A DNA stretch of 64,000 nt, from the NCBI GenBank assembly GCA_038380435.1, contig JAWZYU010000017.1:27462483-27526482 (forward strand), given 5' to 3'. A program made the position numbers and the translations under genes. Shown in pieces: positions 23,493 to 34,175 of the stretch; the stretch's first letter is position 1, and each line of letters opens with the position of its first letter. The notes under the pieces are model-generated. The model searched no databases and was not told where the DNA came from. It worked only from the letters and a program-made list of their open reading frames with translations. This stretch comes from Ryuthela nishihirai. Taxonomy: Eukaryota; Arthropoda; Arachnida; Araneae; Heptathelidae.

Positions 23493-23950
23493 CAGTGATT
23501 CCCAACCTTTTCTGGACCATCGCCCACTTTAGAAGAGAACAAAAATTTCAACGCCCCCCTAGTCCATAATAGTTAATTTTATATGAAATATTAAAATATT
23601 GTTGCTTATTATCTGTACCTAATTTATCTGTTTATTTATCTACTAAAATTCATAAAGCAGAAATTAATAAAACGACAACGAAATGTAAAATAAAATTGTT
23701 TATTAAAATTTTAAAAATAAACACAGAATCAATAAGAAATAAAAAATAATGAGATAAACACAAAATTAATAATAAAAAAAAAATAATAATAAATAAAAAA
23801 AATTAATGAAATGGTTGAGGCTGGTGGAGTGTTAACAATTTGTTAATGTCGTTAATATCGGGTTCCAATTTCGTTAACATCGGGTTCCAATTTCGTTAAC
23901 ATCAATTGCAGATCGCCACGATCAGTGATGTGTAGTCTGTTCCTCTTCTT

Positions 23951-25588
23951 TCACAGTAAATTAGCTACTGCACTTAATCCACGCTCAGCCATATAGGACG
24001 AAGGAAATGCGATTAAAAACTTCTGTACTATTGCCCACAATCCAGGGTAGAGAACTGGTATTGATTTTTGAAGCCAGAACTCTTGGTATCCATGTTTGAA
24101 TTTTACTTTGAGGGTTTCGTTAGTCGTGAGTTCTAAGAGTTCCTCTTCCAAATTTGATGATTCTTCAGTATCTGTGTTTGCGAAAGGATCTGAAACCCAA
24201 CTCGGTATATTCATGTTTAAAATATCTTGGAAACGCTCCGTAAAATCAACATGAAGAGCCTCCAAGTATTGGCAGTAAGTAAGAAAATCTTCCGGTTTTG
24301 CAGACACTGCTGATAATGTGGGAAAGTGGTTGTATTCACCTCTACCTAGATTTCGTTTGAATAAAAGTAGTTTTCCCGCAAAAGCGGCTATGACGTATTA
24401 TGTTTTAATTAAATTCAACTCACCACCTTGCAATTGTAAATTAACTTCATTAAATATTTTTAATGTCATTTTTGACGTAATCAGGTTTTCGCGCAATTTT
24501 TCGTCTCTGTCTTCAAGAAAGTCCAGTACTGAGTCAAATAGATTGAAAAAACGATTCAGACAAACACCTTTAGAGAGCCAACGTACTTCTGTGTGCAGCA
24601 GCAAGCGATTGTAATCTTCATCATTTTCATTACAAAGCTTACCAAATAATCGGTCATTCAATGAATTGCTTCTAATCATACTGATTGCTTTAATAACGTA
24701 ATGGAGCGATGTATGCAGACGTTCATTCAATTTTTTTGTAACCAAATGCTGACGATGAATAATACAATGTACAGCGAGCACATTTGGTACTGCTTGTTTC
24801 AAATGCGCTATGAAACCCTTATGACGCCCTGTCATTGCTGGAGCACCATCAGTAGCAGCAGACAAAATATTGCAAATAGGAATTTCTTTCTTTTGAAAAA
24901 ACTTTTGCATGGTATTAAATATAGATTCTCCCTTTGTATCAGATTCCAAATTTTTAGCAAATAATAACTCTTCATGAATTTTTCTTCTTTTATAAATCGT
25001 ACGTATGATAAGAGTAGAGCTTCGTTATTTGGTTGAGTTGATTCATCGAGTTGAATGAAAAATTTGTAAGACTTTAAGTAATCACATAATGATATTTCAA
25101 CGTCTTTTGCCATTTCATCTATTCTTCTTTGCACTGAATTATTACTGAGAGGAATTTTTTGATGATATCTGATGGTGTCTTATGATGAAGAACAGTTTTT
25201 AATATCTCTTTGACTGCCGGCAAAATTAATTCCTCGCCAAATGTGTGTGGTTTCCTGCTTTTGCGATTAACAATGAAACGTTATATGAGGCTCGTAGTCC
25301 ATCATCATCTTGTTTAGAAGACGACGCAAAAAGGTTTGACATAGTTTATTGTTTTAAATATTGCTTTTCCAGTTCTTGAAAATAGGATAAATCTTTGTTC
25401 TTCTTATCAGTATGCATTTTATTTAAATGCTCTTGTAGCCTAGAAGGTTTCATAGCTTCATTTGAAAAAACTTTTCAGCAAATTAAACACATAGGTAATG
25501 ATTGGTTTGTATGAGAGTACGTAAATCCATATTTCAAATACTCAATACTGTACTGCCGGCATTTCTTTTTAAATGTAGATTCAGACAT
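23951..25588 (-). pseudogene. hAT transposase, ZBED5/SCAND3-like, copy A
   Basis: Begins with ATG at 25588-25586. The N-terminal part has a BED-type zinc finger (C-L-I-C ... L-Q-E-H-L-N-K-M-H), whose frame is stopped by TGA directly after C-L-I-C. Then come the conserved C-D-Y-L-K-S-Y-K-F-F-I-Q-L-D-E-S (first catalytic Asp region), S-A-A-T-D-G-A-P-A-M, V-H-C-I-I-H-R-Q-H-L, E-V-R-W-L-S-K-G and the C-terminal hATC dimerisation part M-A-E-R-G-L-S-A-V-A. At least three frame breaks occur. A stop after A-N-L-L (23951) truncates it relative to copy B, which reads about 15 residues further. It would cut and paste the element; it cannot now. Confidence 0.8.
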
Positions 25589-26097
25589 TTTCAAATACAA
25601 ATTAACTTCTCAACAGATTTATAGATAGTTATAAAAATAATGTTTGTAATGACTTTTAACACTTATCACTCACGACTATTTATCACGGCGAAACACATAA
25701 AAAAAATAAAACATTCCTAGAGCTATCGCTTTTATAGATTTGATTTTGTGCACGCATTAACTTGTATGTTTGCGATGCCGGCGCACTTGCTCCGTAAACA
25801 AGTCATTTCAAGTTCCCATATTCTTGTCGAAACATGTTAAATTGCATGAACCGCGTGTTTACCTACCAACTTGCAAGGACTTTTCACCGTCAATCTATTC
25901 TAAACTAAAACAAATTAGATATAGGTATACCTAATGCTAATTTAAAAATGCTTATTAACGCGATAACAATAAGATAATTTACATAGCTAGATAAAATATT
26001 TATTCATGAAAACAGGTATTTTCAAAGTATTTTATTATATTAAAAAACAATTATAAAAAAAAATTAAATATAATAAATTTTTTATTATTTTATTATT

Positions 26098-26646
26098 ATT
26101 GCATCAAGGTTGATTTGCCTATCAGGACGGACACACATGTCCAACACAATAAGCCTGATATAGTAGTGCATGTTAAGGTATTCAATGAGATTACAATTAT
26201 TGAAGTAGGATAACATCTCAGGATAACCTGCAGACAGTAGAGGTTGAAAAGAAGAGGAAGTATGATCTGTTGGCTAATGAGTTGAGCCTAATTCACAAGT
26301 GTAATGTTAATATTATACCTTATGTTCTGACGTGGGATGGTATTGTAACTACGTACCATAAAGCATACTCAAAGCGACTTGCAGTGGGAAAACATATTGA
26401 AACTTATATCCAATCTGTGATCTTGAAGAGAACTTTTGAGAGCATCTCAGTCGACTTCAAACGTACCAGTACGCTAGTAGGCGGTAGCAGGGAACTTATT
26501 GTCCAAGCTGCAGTTGAAAAGCTGTACATGACGGATGAGGTAGTGGATGACAGAATCACCAGGAAGACACCACAGAATAGAAGAGATAAAAAGGTTGTCA
26601 CAGAAAATTCCATTAAATTTATTTATTTATTTGACCGCCCCTCTTG
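26098..26646 (+). pseudogene. Captured retroelement endonuclease fragment (in hAT A)
   Basis: From about 26107 one frame reads a segment with H-N-K-P-D-I-V-V-H ... I-T-I-I-E-V-G; after two breaks the frame 26270-26647 continues with a Y-D-L-L-A-N-E-L-type lead and N-I-I-P-Y-V-L-T-W-D-G. K-P-D plus I-I-E-V is the PD-(D/E)xK-like signature of the restriction-like endonuclease or a related C-terminal region seen in R2-type and similar retroelements, and the following I-I-P-Y-V-L segment fits it. The same piece is in copy B on the other strand, so the parent hAT had captured it before transposing. Identification is from motif memory only. Confidence 0.55.
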
Positions 26647-26747
26647 ACTGCCTCAACGCCCCCCATTTGCCTCTGGATCCGCTACCGCCCCCATGGAAGA
26701 CTCCAGCGCCCACTGGAGGGCGGTGTCGCCCCCGTTGGGAATCTATA

Positions 26748-27359
26748 ATATAGATGAATCGCTGCAGTCTGTGACGAGGACGTCTCACGCTATTACAGTT
26801 GTTCAGCAGGTCCCTATTATTTTAAACATATCTCTCGTAGAACAACTAGTTCTGCGAGACATGAGGTCTGCGAGTTCGTAATTTCGCAATCGTTTTGTTA
26901 TTTTTTATGAATGATTCAATCTCCATTAGCGAGCTTGTTTCAGGACAAGTACCTCTACTGCTTTCCCGATCGATATTTGAACATACGATATCGATTTCGA
27001 GGTCGCTGTGACTACGGAGGGATTCCGAGACACGATCCAGTGCATTCATAAACCGCTAGCGTATCAAAGCTTAATTTTACTCCGCTTTTCAAATTGGAAG
27101 AATGGAAGCAAAGTCTTATAGGGCTGTACTCTCCTTGTGGCATAATGTTATGAAGCATTTCTCATGCATCGGTTTGAACAGTGGGAAGAAATATTTGGAT
27201 TTCACTCTTCCATTCTCCTTAGACAAATACTTCTTGATACAAACTGCGTTTTAAATATCACTGAGTTAAAATTCCTCACGTTTGTAACAGGGGTATTGAG
27301 GTTTGGTTTCGTCATCAGAACGTCTATTTATAATGGGGATGATTAAGTGCTACGACGTC
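26748..27359 (+). repeat. Foldback-family copy 2, left part
   Basis: Matches 12233-12851 of the right arm in the same order and orientation (GATGAATC-CTGCAGTCTGTG, CTAGCG, GGCTGTACTCTCCTTGTGG, ATGCATCGGTTTGAACAGTG, GGGGATGATTAAGTGCTACG). It stops at GACGTC (27359), where an 8.4-kb LINE is inserted, and resumes at 35756. The left end coincides with the end of hAT copy A. It carries the minus-strand 67-codon frame 26846-27049 related to the one at 9739. Confidence 0.85.
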
Positions 27360-27539
27360 TGTTTGTTTGTATACGTTACATGCAATGAGTGTTCCTTCTT
27401 CAGGCTTACCTCAATAGAGAAATTTTGTTGGGTTAGTGGTGACAGATTTCGCAATTATTGTTTTATTTATTTTTTATTAGAGTGTTTTAAATATATAAAT
27501 TATATATATTGTTTTACAGTTTATTATAATTTTGCGTCC

Positions 27540-27870
27540 TTTGTTGTTGTGGGTTTTAATATTGTTGGTTTATGAGTTTTCAAAGTATTTTTTTTAATTT
27601 TTCAATTAAATTTATTTTATTATAATTTTTAATTATTTTTTTGTTTTCTTTAATTAATTTTTTTATTTTTTTATTTTTTTTATATTTTTTAACTTTTTTT
27701 GCTTTTTTTTATAAATTTTTATTTCATTTTTCATATATATTTTTATTTTTACTTGTATTTTTTATTTGTTTTTTTTGTTTTACTTGTTTTTTTTAAAATA
27801 TTTTTTTTTTTTTTTTAATTTTTGGTTACTTAAGAGTAATTCTGTTTTTTAATTTTCCCATAAATAGTCA
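27540..27870 (-). other. T-rich 3' untranslated region of the LINE
   Basis: Extremely T-rich plus strand (runs of TTTTT with A and G breaks), A-rich on the coding strand of the LINE. It lies between the end of the ORF2 tail and the 3' junction. No coding pattern. The actual 3' terminus is the AC-rich sequence next to 27360, not a pure poly(A). Confidence 0.6.
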
Positions 27871-28153
27871 GTTGTGAAGAGCCATTTTGTATGATGGGAA
27901 GGCATGTTGTTGGACCTTAAGGTGGTGGGTTCAATTCACTGCATGGATAATTAATTTTTTGTGTGTGCATGGAAGTGACAGGCGGTGTTATCCTGTTTTT
28001 TTGTTATTAATTTCTTTTTTATATATATAGAGAGTTATAACAAAATTGTAAGTGTTCCTCTGAGGGACGAGAAGGCTAGTGAGGGGCTTCGTTGAATAAT
28101 GAAGGATGTGGGAAGTATGGTCAAATTAATGAGAAGAGACAAGAGATGACACT

Positions 28154-29636
28154 CTAAATTCGATTCCAAAGGGGTGTAGAGATGAGAAATCCAAAAAGGA
28201 GATCAAAAATTTTAAATTTGAGGTCATTGTTAGGTGGATCTAATAAGGTGTTGATGTGTAGTTCATGAATATGAAATTTGGAGAGAGAATGAATTAATAT
28301 TTTTCTTTGTGGGAGATATTTATCACAATTTAAGAGAATGTGATTCACAGTTTCGGGGACATTGCAGTGGTTGGAATTTGGGTTGGGGGATAAGTTATAT
28401 TTATGTAATGTGGCTTTTAATGTGGTTGTATTGATTCTCAGTCTGTGAAGTATTTTTATGTGTTTTCTAGGATAAGGGTAGTTTAAGACATGGGAAGTTT
28501 GTGGGTTTAGAATTTATCTGGTGTTGTGGTTTATGGAAGCATGTAGTTGAAAATATCTATTGGTTAGAGTATATTCAAGTTCATTGATTTCATGTTTGAT
28601 GTTAATATAAAATTTGTGAATGTTAGTTTCATGTGTTTCATGTGCATTATTAGCAAGTTGATCTGCAATATCATTGTCAGTGATTCCCACATGGCTGGGT
28701 ATCCATTGTATGGTGATGTGGTTGTTGCAAATCTGTTGACTGTATGTGTTTAAGGTGAGTGTTTTATGGATGTAGTGATTGTAAGGGGAGTATAAAAATT
28801 CTTGAAGTAAGGTTTGTATGGCCCCTTTGGAGTCTACAAAAATTATAAATTTTTTTCATTTAGGCGTGATAAGGTCCATTTGAGTGCTTCTATGATCACA
28901 AATATTTCACAATGTAATATAGAGGTGTGAGAGGGTAGTTTGTATGTTAAATAGGTGTTAAACTGTATGATATGGATGGCAGCGCCAGATGAACCAGAGT
29001 CTGGTAGAACTGAGCCATCAGGGTAAATTTTAATATGTTCCTCATAGTGATCATGGTAATATGTTTCTGCTAGAATTTTTATAACTTCAATGGGGAGGTC
29101 CTGTTTGGAGTGTAGTGTGGGAATATTAATGTGTGTGATAGGTTATTGAAAACTCCAATCAGCAATAATGGGTGGGATGTCCCCTTTTAATGGATTATTG
29201 AGATGAGAATTTAATTTGTTTAATAATTCAGGATGCTTTTAGAGGATTTTATAATAAGGGCTTCTTTTAAAGTAAGCGCAGAATGGGTGAGAAGGTAGTT
29301 TATAGTGTAGTTTGAGAATGTATTTTAATAAAAGGATGTTCTGTCTGATATGTAATGGAGGAATGGAGGTCTCTGCAATAAGGGAGAGGGTAGGTGTGTA
29401 AGTTGGAAGGCCAAGTGCTATTTTTATGCATTTATTTTGTATGGTGTTAAGTTTCTTAAATTTGGTATCAGAGATGCCATTTTGGAATTCAAGCCCATAT
29501 TCCAGTTTTGCTCTGATTAAATTTTTATATAATGTGATTAAATTATATTGTTTGGTGCCTTCATTTTTAAAAGTAAAAAGTTTTAATGTGTTAATTAGTT
29601 TGTGGCCTTCAGTGTATAGGTGATGACGCCAGGTTA
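28154..29636 (-). pseudogene. LINE ORF2 C-terminal half: RT thumb, RNase H, tail
   Basis: Reading leftwards: F-K-L-T-W-R-H-H-L (end of RT thumb, directly after the hAT insertion), then L-I-R-A-K-L-E-Y-G, K-L-N-T-I-Q-N-K-C-I-K-I-A-L-G-L-P and P-P-L-H-I-R-Q, the conserved linker of I/Jockey LINEs (29239-29636). RNase H appears as I-Q-W-I-P-S-H-V-G-I-T-D-N-D-I-A-D (about 28720-28660), with its catalytic His and Asp. The tail N-H-I-L-L-N-C-D-K-Y (28348) is the usual post-RNase-H Cys motif. Frames are broken several times between 29230 and 28350. Presence of RNase H separates this element from the RTE and CR1 types in the window. Confidence 0.8.
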
Positions 29637-29811
29637 GTTTAAAGCATAGATTTTCAACGGGGGCGATACCGCCCCCCAGTGGGCGCTGGAGCCTTCCATG
29701 GGGGCGGTAGCGGATCCAGAGGCAAATAGGGGGCGTTGCGGCAGTCAAGAGGGGCGGTAAAATAAATAAATAAATTTAGTGGAATTTTCTGTGACAACCT
29801 TTTTATCTCTT

Positions 29812-30262
29812 CTATTCTGTGGTATCTTCCTGGTGATTCTGGTCATCCACTACCTCATTCGTCATGTACAGTTTTTCAACTGTAGCTTGGACAATAAGGT
29901 CCCTGCTACCGCCTACTAGCGTACTAGTACGTCTGAAGTCGACTGAGATGCTCTCAAAAGTTCTCTTCAAGATTACAGATTGGATATAAGATTCAATATG
30001 TTTTCCCACTGCAAGTCGCTTTGAGTATGCTTTATGGTACGTAGTTACAATACCATCCCACGTCAGAACATAAGGTATAATATTAACATTACACTTGTGA
30101 ATTAGGCTCAACTCATTAGCCAGCAGATCATACTTCCTCTTCTTTTCAACCTCTACTGTCTGCAGGTTATCCTGAGATGTTATCCTACTTCAATAATTGT
30201 AATCTCATTGAATACCTTAACATGCACTACTATATCAGGCTTATTATGTTGGACATGTGTGT
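29812..30262 (-). pseudogene. Captured retroelement endonuclease fragment (in hAT B)
   Basis: Same fragment as in copy A at 26098-26646, here on the minus strand: the frame 30111-29812 carries N-I-I-P-Y-V-L-T-W-D-G and S-I-S-V-D-F-R-R-T, and upstream (30260-30185) the K-P-D-I-V-V and I-I-E-V-G signature with the same stop after V-G. The two copies differ by a few substitutions. The shared stop and frame breaks show that the fragment was already dead when the hAT parent moved. Confidence 0.55.
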
Positions 30263-30802
30263 CCGTCCTGATACGCAAATCAACCTTGATGCAATAATAA
30301 TATAATAATAATAAATTTATTATATTTAATACTTTTTTATAATTTTTTTAATATAATAAAATACTTTGAAAATACCTTTTTTCATGAATAAATATTTTAT
30401 CTAGCTATGTAAATTATCTTATTGTTATCGCGTTAATAAGCATTTTTAAATTAGCATTAGGTATACCTATACCTAATTTGTTTTAGTTTAGAATAGATTG
30501 ACGGTGAAAAGTCCTTGCAAGTTGGTAGGCAAACACGCGGTTCTTGCAATTTAACATGTTTCGACAAGAATATGGGAGCTTGAAATGACTTGTTTACGTA
30601 GCAAGTGCGCCGGCATCGCAAACATACACGTTAATGCGTGCACAAAATCAAATCTATAAAAGCGATAGCTCTAGGAATGTTTTATTTTTTTTATGTGTTT
30701 CGCCGTGATAAATAGTCGTGAGTGATAAGTGTTAAAAGTCATTACAAACATTATTTTTATAACTATCTATAAATCTGTTGAGAAGTTAATTTGTATTTGA
30801 AA

Positions 30803-32521
30803 ATGTCTGAATCTACATTTAAAAAGAAATGCCGGCAGTACAGTATTGAGTATTTGAAATATGGATTTACGTACTCTCCTACAAACCAATCATTACCTAT
30901 GTGTTTAATTTGCTGAAAAGTTTTTTCAAATGAAGCTATGAAACCTTCTAGGCTACAAGAGCATTTAAATAAAATGCATACTGATAAGAAGAACAAAGAT
31001 TTATCCTATTTTCAAGAACTGGAAAAGCAATATTTAAAACAGTCAACTATGTCAAACCTTTTTGCGTCGTCTTCTAAACAAGATGATGATGGACTACGAG
31101 CCTCATATAACGTTTCATTGTTAATCGCAAAAGTAGGGAAACCACACACAATTGGCGAGGAATTAATTTTGCCGGCAGTCAAAGAGATATTAAAAACTGT
31201 TCTTCATCATAAGACACCGTCAGATATCATCAAAAAATTCCTCTCAGTAATAATTCAGTGCAAAGAAGAATAGATGAAATGGCAAAAGACGTTGAAATAT
31301 CATTATGTGATTACTTAAAGTCTTACAAATTTTTCATTCAACTCGATGAATCAACTCAACCAAATAACGAAGCTCTACTCTTATCATACGTACGATTTAT
31401 AAAAGAAGAAAAAAATTCATGAAGAGTTATTATTTGCTAAAAATTTGGAATCTGATACAAAGGGAGAATCTATATTTAATACCATGCAAAAGTTTTTTCA
31501 AAAGAAAGAAATTCCTATTTGCAATATTTTGTCTGCTGCTACTGATGGTGCTTCAGCAATGACAGGGCGTCACAAGGGTTTCATAGCGCATTTGAAACAA
31601 GCAGTACCAAATGTGCTCGCTGTACATTGTATTATTCATCGTCAGCATTTGGTTGCAAAAAATTGAATGAACGTCTGCATACGTCGCTCCATTACGTTAT
31701 TAAAGCAATTAGTAAGATTAGAAGCAATTCATTGAATGACCGGTTATTTGGTAAGCTTTGTAATGAAAATGATGAAGATTACAATCGCTTTCTTCTGCAC
31801 ACAGAAGTACGTTGGCTCTCTGAAGGTGTTTGTCTGAATCGTTTTTTCAATCTATTTGACTCAGTACTGGATTTCTTGAAGACAGAGACGGAAAATTGCG
31901 CGAAAACCTGATTACGTCAAAAATGACATTAAAATTATTTAATCAAGTTAATTTACAATTGCAAGGTGATGAGTGACATTTGTGCAAGGTGATGAATGAC
32001 ATTGTGATGATTAAAACAAAAAACGTCATATCTGCTTTTGCGGGAAAACTTCTATTCAAACGAAATCTAGGTAGAGGTGAATACAACCACTTTCCCACAT
32101 TATCAGCAGTTTCTGCAAAACCGGAAGATTTACTTACTTACTGCCAACATTTGGAAGTTCTTGATATTGTTTTTACGGAGCGTTTCCAAGATATTTTAAA
32201 CATGAATATACCGAGTTGGGTTTTAGATCCTTTCGCAAACAGTGATACTGAAGAATCATCAAATTTGGAAGAGGAACTGTTAGAACTCACGACTAACGAA
32301 GTACTCAAAGTAAAATTCAAACATGGATACCGAGAGTTCTGGCTTCAAAAATCAATACCAGTTCTTTACCCTGGATTGTGGGCAATAATACAGAAGTTTT
32401 AATCGCATTTCCTTCGTCCTATATGGCTGAGCGTGGATTAAGTGCAGTAGCTAATTTACTGTCAAAGAAGAGGAACAGACTACACATCACTGATCGTGGC
32501 GATCTGCAATTGATGTTTTAA
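30803..32521 (+). pseudogene. hAT transposase, ZBED5/SCAND3-like, copy B
   Basis: ATG at 30803 opens a frame with the BED-type finger; the same TGA seen in copy A follows C-L-I-C (30911-30913). Open pieces are 30938-31273, 31445-31666, 31627-31911 and 31980-32402. Motifs: F-I-Q-L-D-E-S, S-A-A-T-D-G-A-S-A-M, V-H-C-I-I-H-R-Q-H-L, E-V-R-W-L-S-E-G, and after 32402 M-A-E-R-G-L-S-A-V-A-N-L-L with about 15 more residues to TAA at 32521. A duplicated string (TTGCAAGGTGATGA, near 31960 and 31982) is an extra lesion not in copy A. Inactive. Confidence 0.8.
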
Positions 32522-32822
32522 TTTTTTTATTTATTATTAATTTTGTGTTTATCTCATTATTTTTTATTTCTTATTGATTCTGTGTTTAATTTTTAAAATT
32601 TTAATAAGCAATTTTATTCTGCATTTGGTTGTCGTTTTATTAATTTCTGCTTTATGATTTTTAATAGAAAAATAAACAGATAAATTAGGTACAGATAATA
32701 TGCAACAATATTTTAATATTTCATATAAAATTAACTATTATGGTCTAGGGGGGCGTTGAAATTTTTGTTCTCTTCTAAAGGGGGCGATGGTCCAGAAATG
32801 GTTGGGAATCACTGGTTTAGAG

Positions 32823-34088
32823 TCAAGACGAATTCCTGATAATTTGCAATTGTTATTTTGTGGGATTAGTTGGTTGTTAATTTTTAAGAGTGAAGTGTGG
32901 CATGTGTGTCCTGAAAGTGTAAAAAGGAATACAAGTGGTTTTAGTTGTGTTAACCTCAAGATGCCATTTTTTACAATAAGTGGAGAATCTATTTAGTTGT
33001 ATTTAGTGTTTTGTGTTTCCAGAGGCTATTTTCAGAAGTTATGGTGGTTAACTGATTGGTAAATGTGATCCAGTTTTCTTTGTACAGAAGCTTTAGTTTT
33101 TTTCTGACCTGGGCATTTATTTTTTTATTGTTGTTAATATCACTGAAAATTCTTGTTTGTTTAGCTTTATTTTCAACCTTTTTTCTGATTGCAATAAGTC
33201 TATTCATGTAACAATAGTTTTCTTTAAGTTTTGGGATTTTGTTGAGGATGGTTTGAAATGCAGGTTTTGTGATATCCACAATGTGGTTAAAAAATGTATC
33301 ATAGTCCTGTGTTTGTTGGTTAGGTGTGGTGAGAGAAAGGATTTTGTGAGAGAGGGGCCAGTTATTAAGATGTATTAACTTTCTGTATCTACTTTTAAAG
33401 TTAGCATGGAGTAGGATAGGGTGACGATCGCTGCCTCTTGTGTCAGAAAGTAAGGTCTAATTAAAATTCTCAGAGAGTGTAGGTGAGATAAAGGTAAGGT
33501 CTATAACAGATCTGTTGTTGTTTGGGTTTTCATGTGTAGTTGTTTTGGTGTTTAAGTTAATTAAGTTTCTGTTAGAAATAAATTTGCAAAGATGTGTTCC
33601 AGCGCAATTTATGGTATATGAATACCAAGAAGGGTGGTGGCTGTTAAAATCTCCTACAATTATATGGGGTTCAGGGATTTGACATATAATACTTTTATAC
33701 ACAGATTCTGTAATAGCTAAGCCTGGATTATAAATATTAATAATTGAAAAAGTAAGTTTAATTGTCATAATTTGCAGGGCAAGAACTTCGAGATCATGAA
33801 AATTATAAGAGATAGAAAAAATTATGTGCTTGACATTTTTTTTTAACTAGGAAGCCAACTCCATTTTGGCTATGTGGGGAAAAATAGGAATAAAGTAGAT
33901 AATTTGGTATAGTAATATTTTTTTTTTGTTTTAAGTTCTTGCAATGCAAATACATCTATGCCATTATATTTGCTAAAAAGAAACAGATCCTGTTTTTTAG
34001 AGCAGAGGCCTCTGCAATTCCATTGTAAAATGGAAAAATTATCAGTTTTTGAGCCGGAGAAGAATGCTAGATAATGGTGAGTAGTCAT
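32823..34088 (-). pseudogene. LINE ORF2 N-terminal half: endonuclease, linker, RT remnant
   Basis: Endonuclease motifs: I-L-Q-W-N-C-R-G-L (34040 region; metal-binding Asn), A-L-Q-E (catalytic Glu), I-I-V-G-D-F-N-S-H-H-P-S-W-Y-S and I-D-L-T-F near 33650-33480. The linker frame 33279-32989 has the N-W-I-T-F-T-N and S-L-W-K-H-K pattern that precedes the RT. Directly after it (32959-32823) the reading is already in the RT thumb (V-F-L-F, then K-L-S-G-I-R-L-D-S-K). The fingers and palm with the catalytic Asp pair are therefore deleted at about 32960-32990. Upstream methionine 34088 is followed closely by endonuclease sequence. Confidence 0.75.
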
Positions 34089-34175
34089 CTTCAGATTTAC
34101 AAATGTATTTTAGAAGTTGTAAAACCAGATCTATTATTACAATGCTGTTGATATTTTCATTTTGTACGTTCTTTT

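Larger units (their letters stand above)
23493..26747 (-). mobile_element. hAT element copy A (ZBED/SCAND3-like)
   Basis: Starts CAGTGATTCCCAAC and ends GTTGGGAATCTATA, imperfect terminal inverted repeats shared with copy B (29645-32814), which lies in the opposite orientation. It contains a minus-strand transposase relic and, near the other end, a plus-strand fragment of a retroelement endonuclease. C-rich, G-rich blocks next to both ends (CGCCCCCC, GGGCGGTG) are typical of the subfamily. The two flanks do not show a matching octamer (ATTTATAC versus ATATAGAT); RTE sequence lies on the left and foldback sequence on the right. Confidence 0.8.
29645..32814 (+). mobile_element. hAT element copy B with 8-bp TSD
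   Basis: Starts CATAGATTTTCAAC and ends GTTGGGAATCACTG; flanks GTTTAAAG (29637-29644) and GTTTAGAG (32815-32822) form an 8-bp TSD with one mismatch, as expected for an old hAT insertion. It lies inside the RT thumb of the minus-strand LINE, between the residues L-D-S-K and L-T-W. Its transposase points to the right, opposite to copy A. The interior is highly similar to copy A including the captured endonuclease fragment. Confidence 0.9.
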
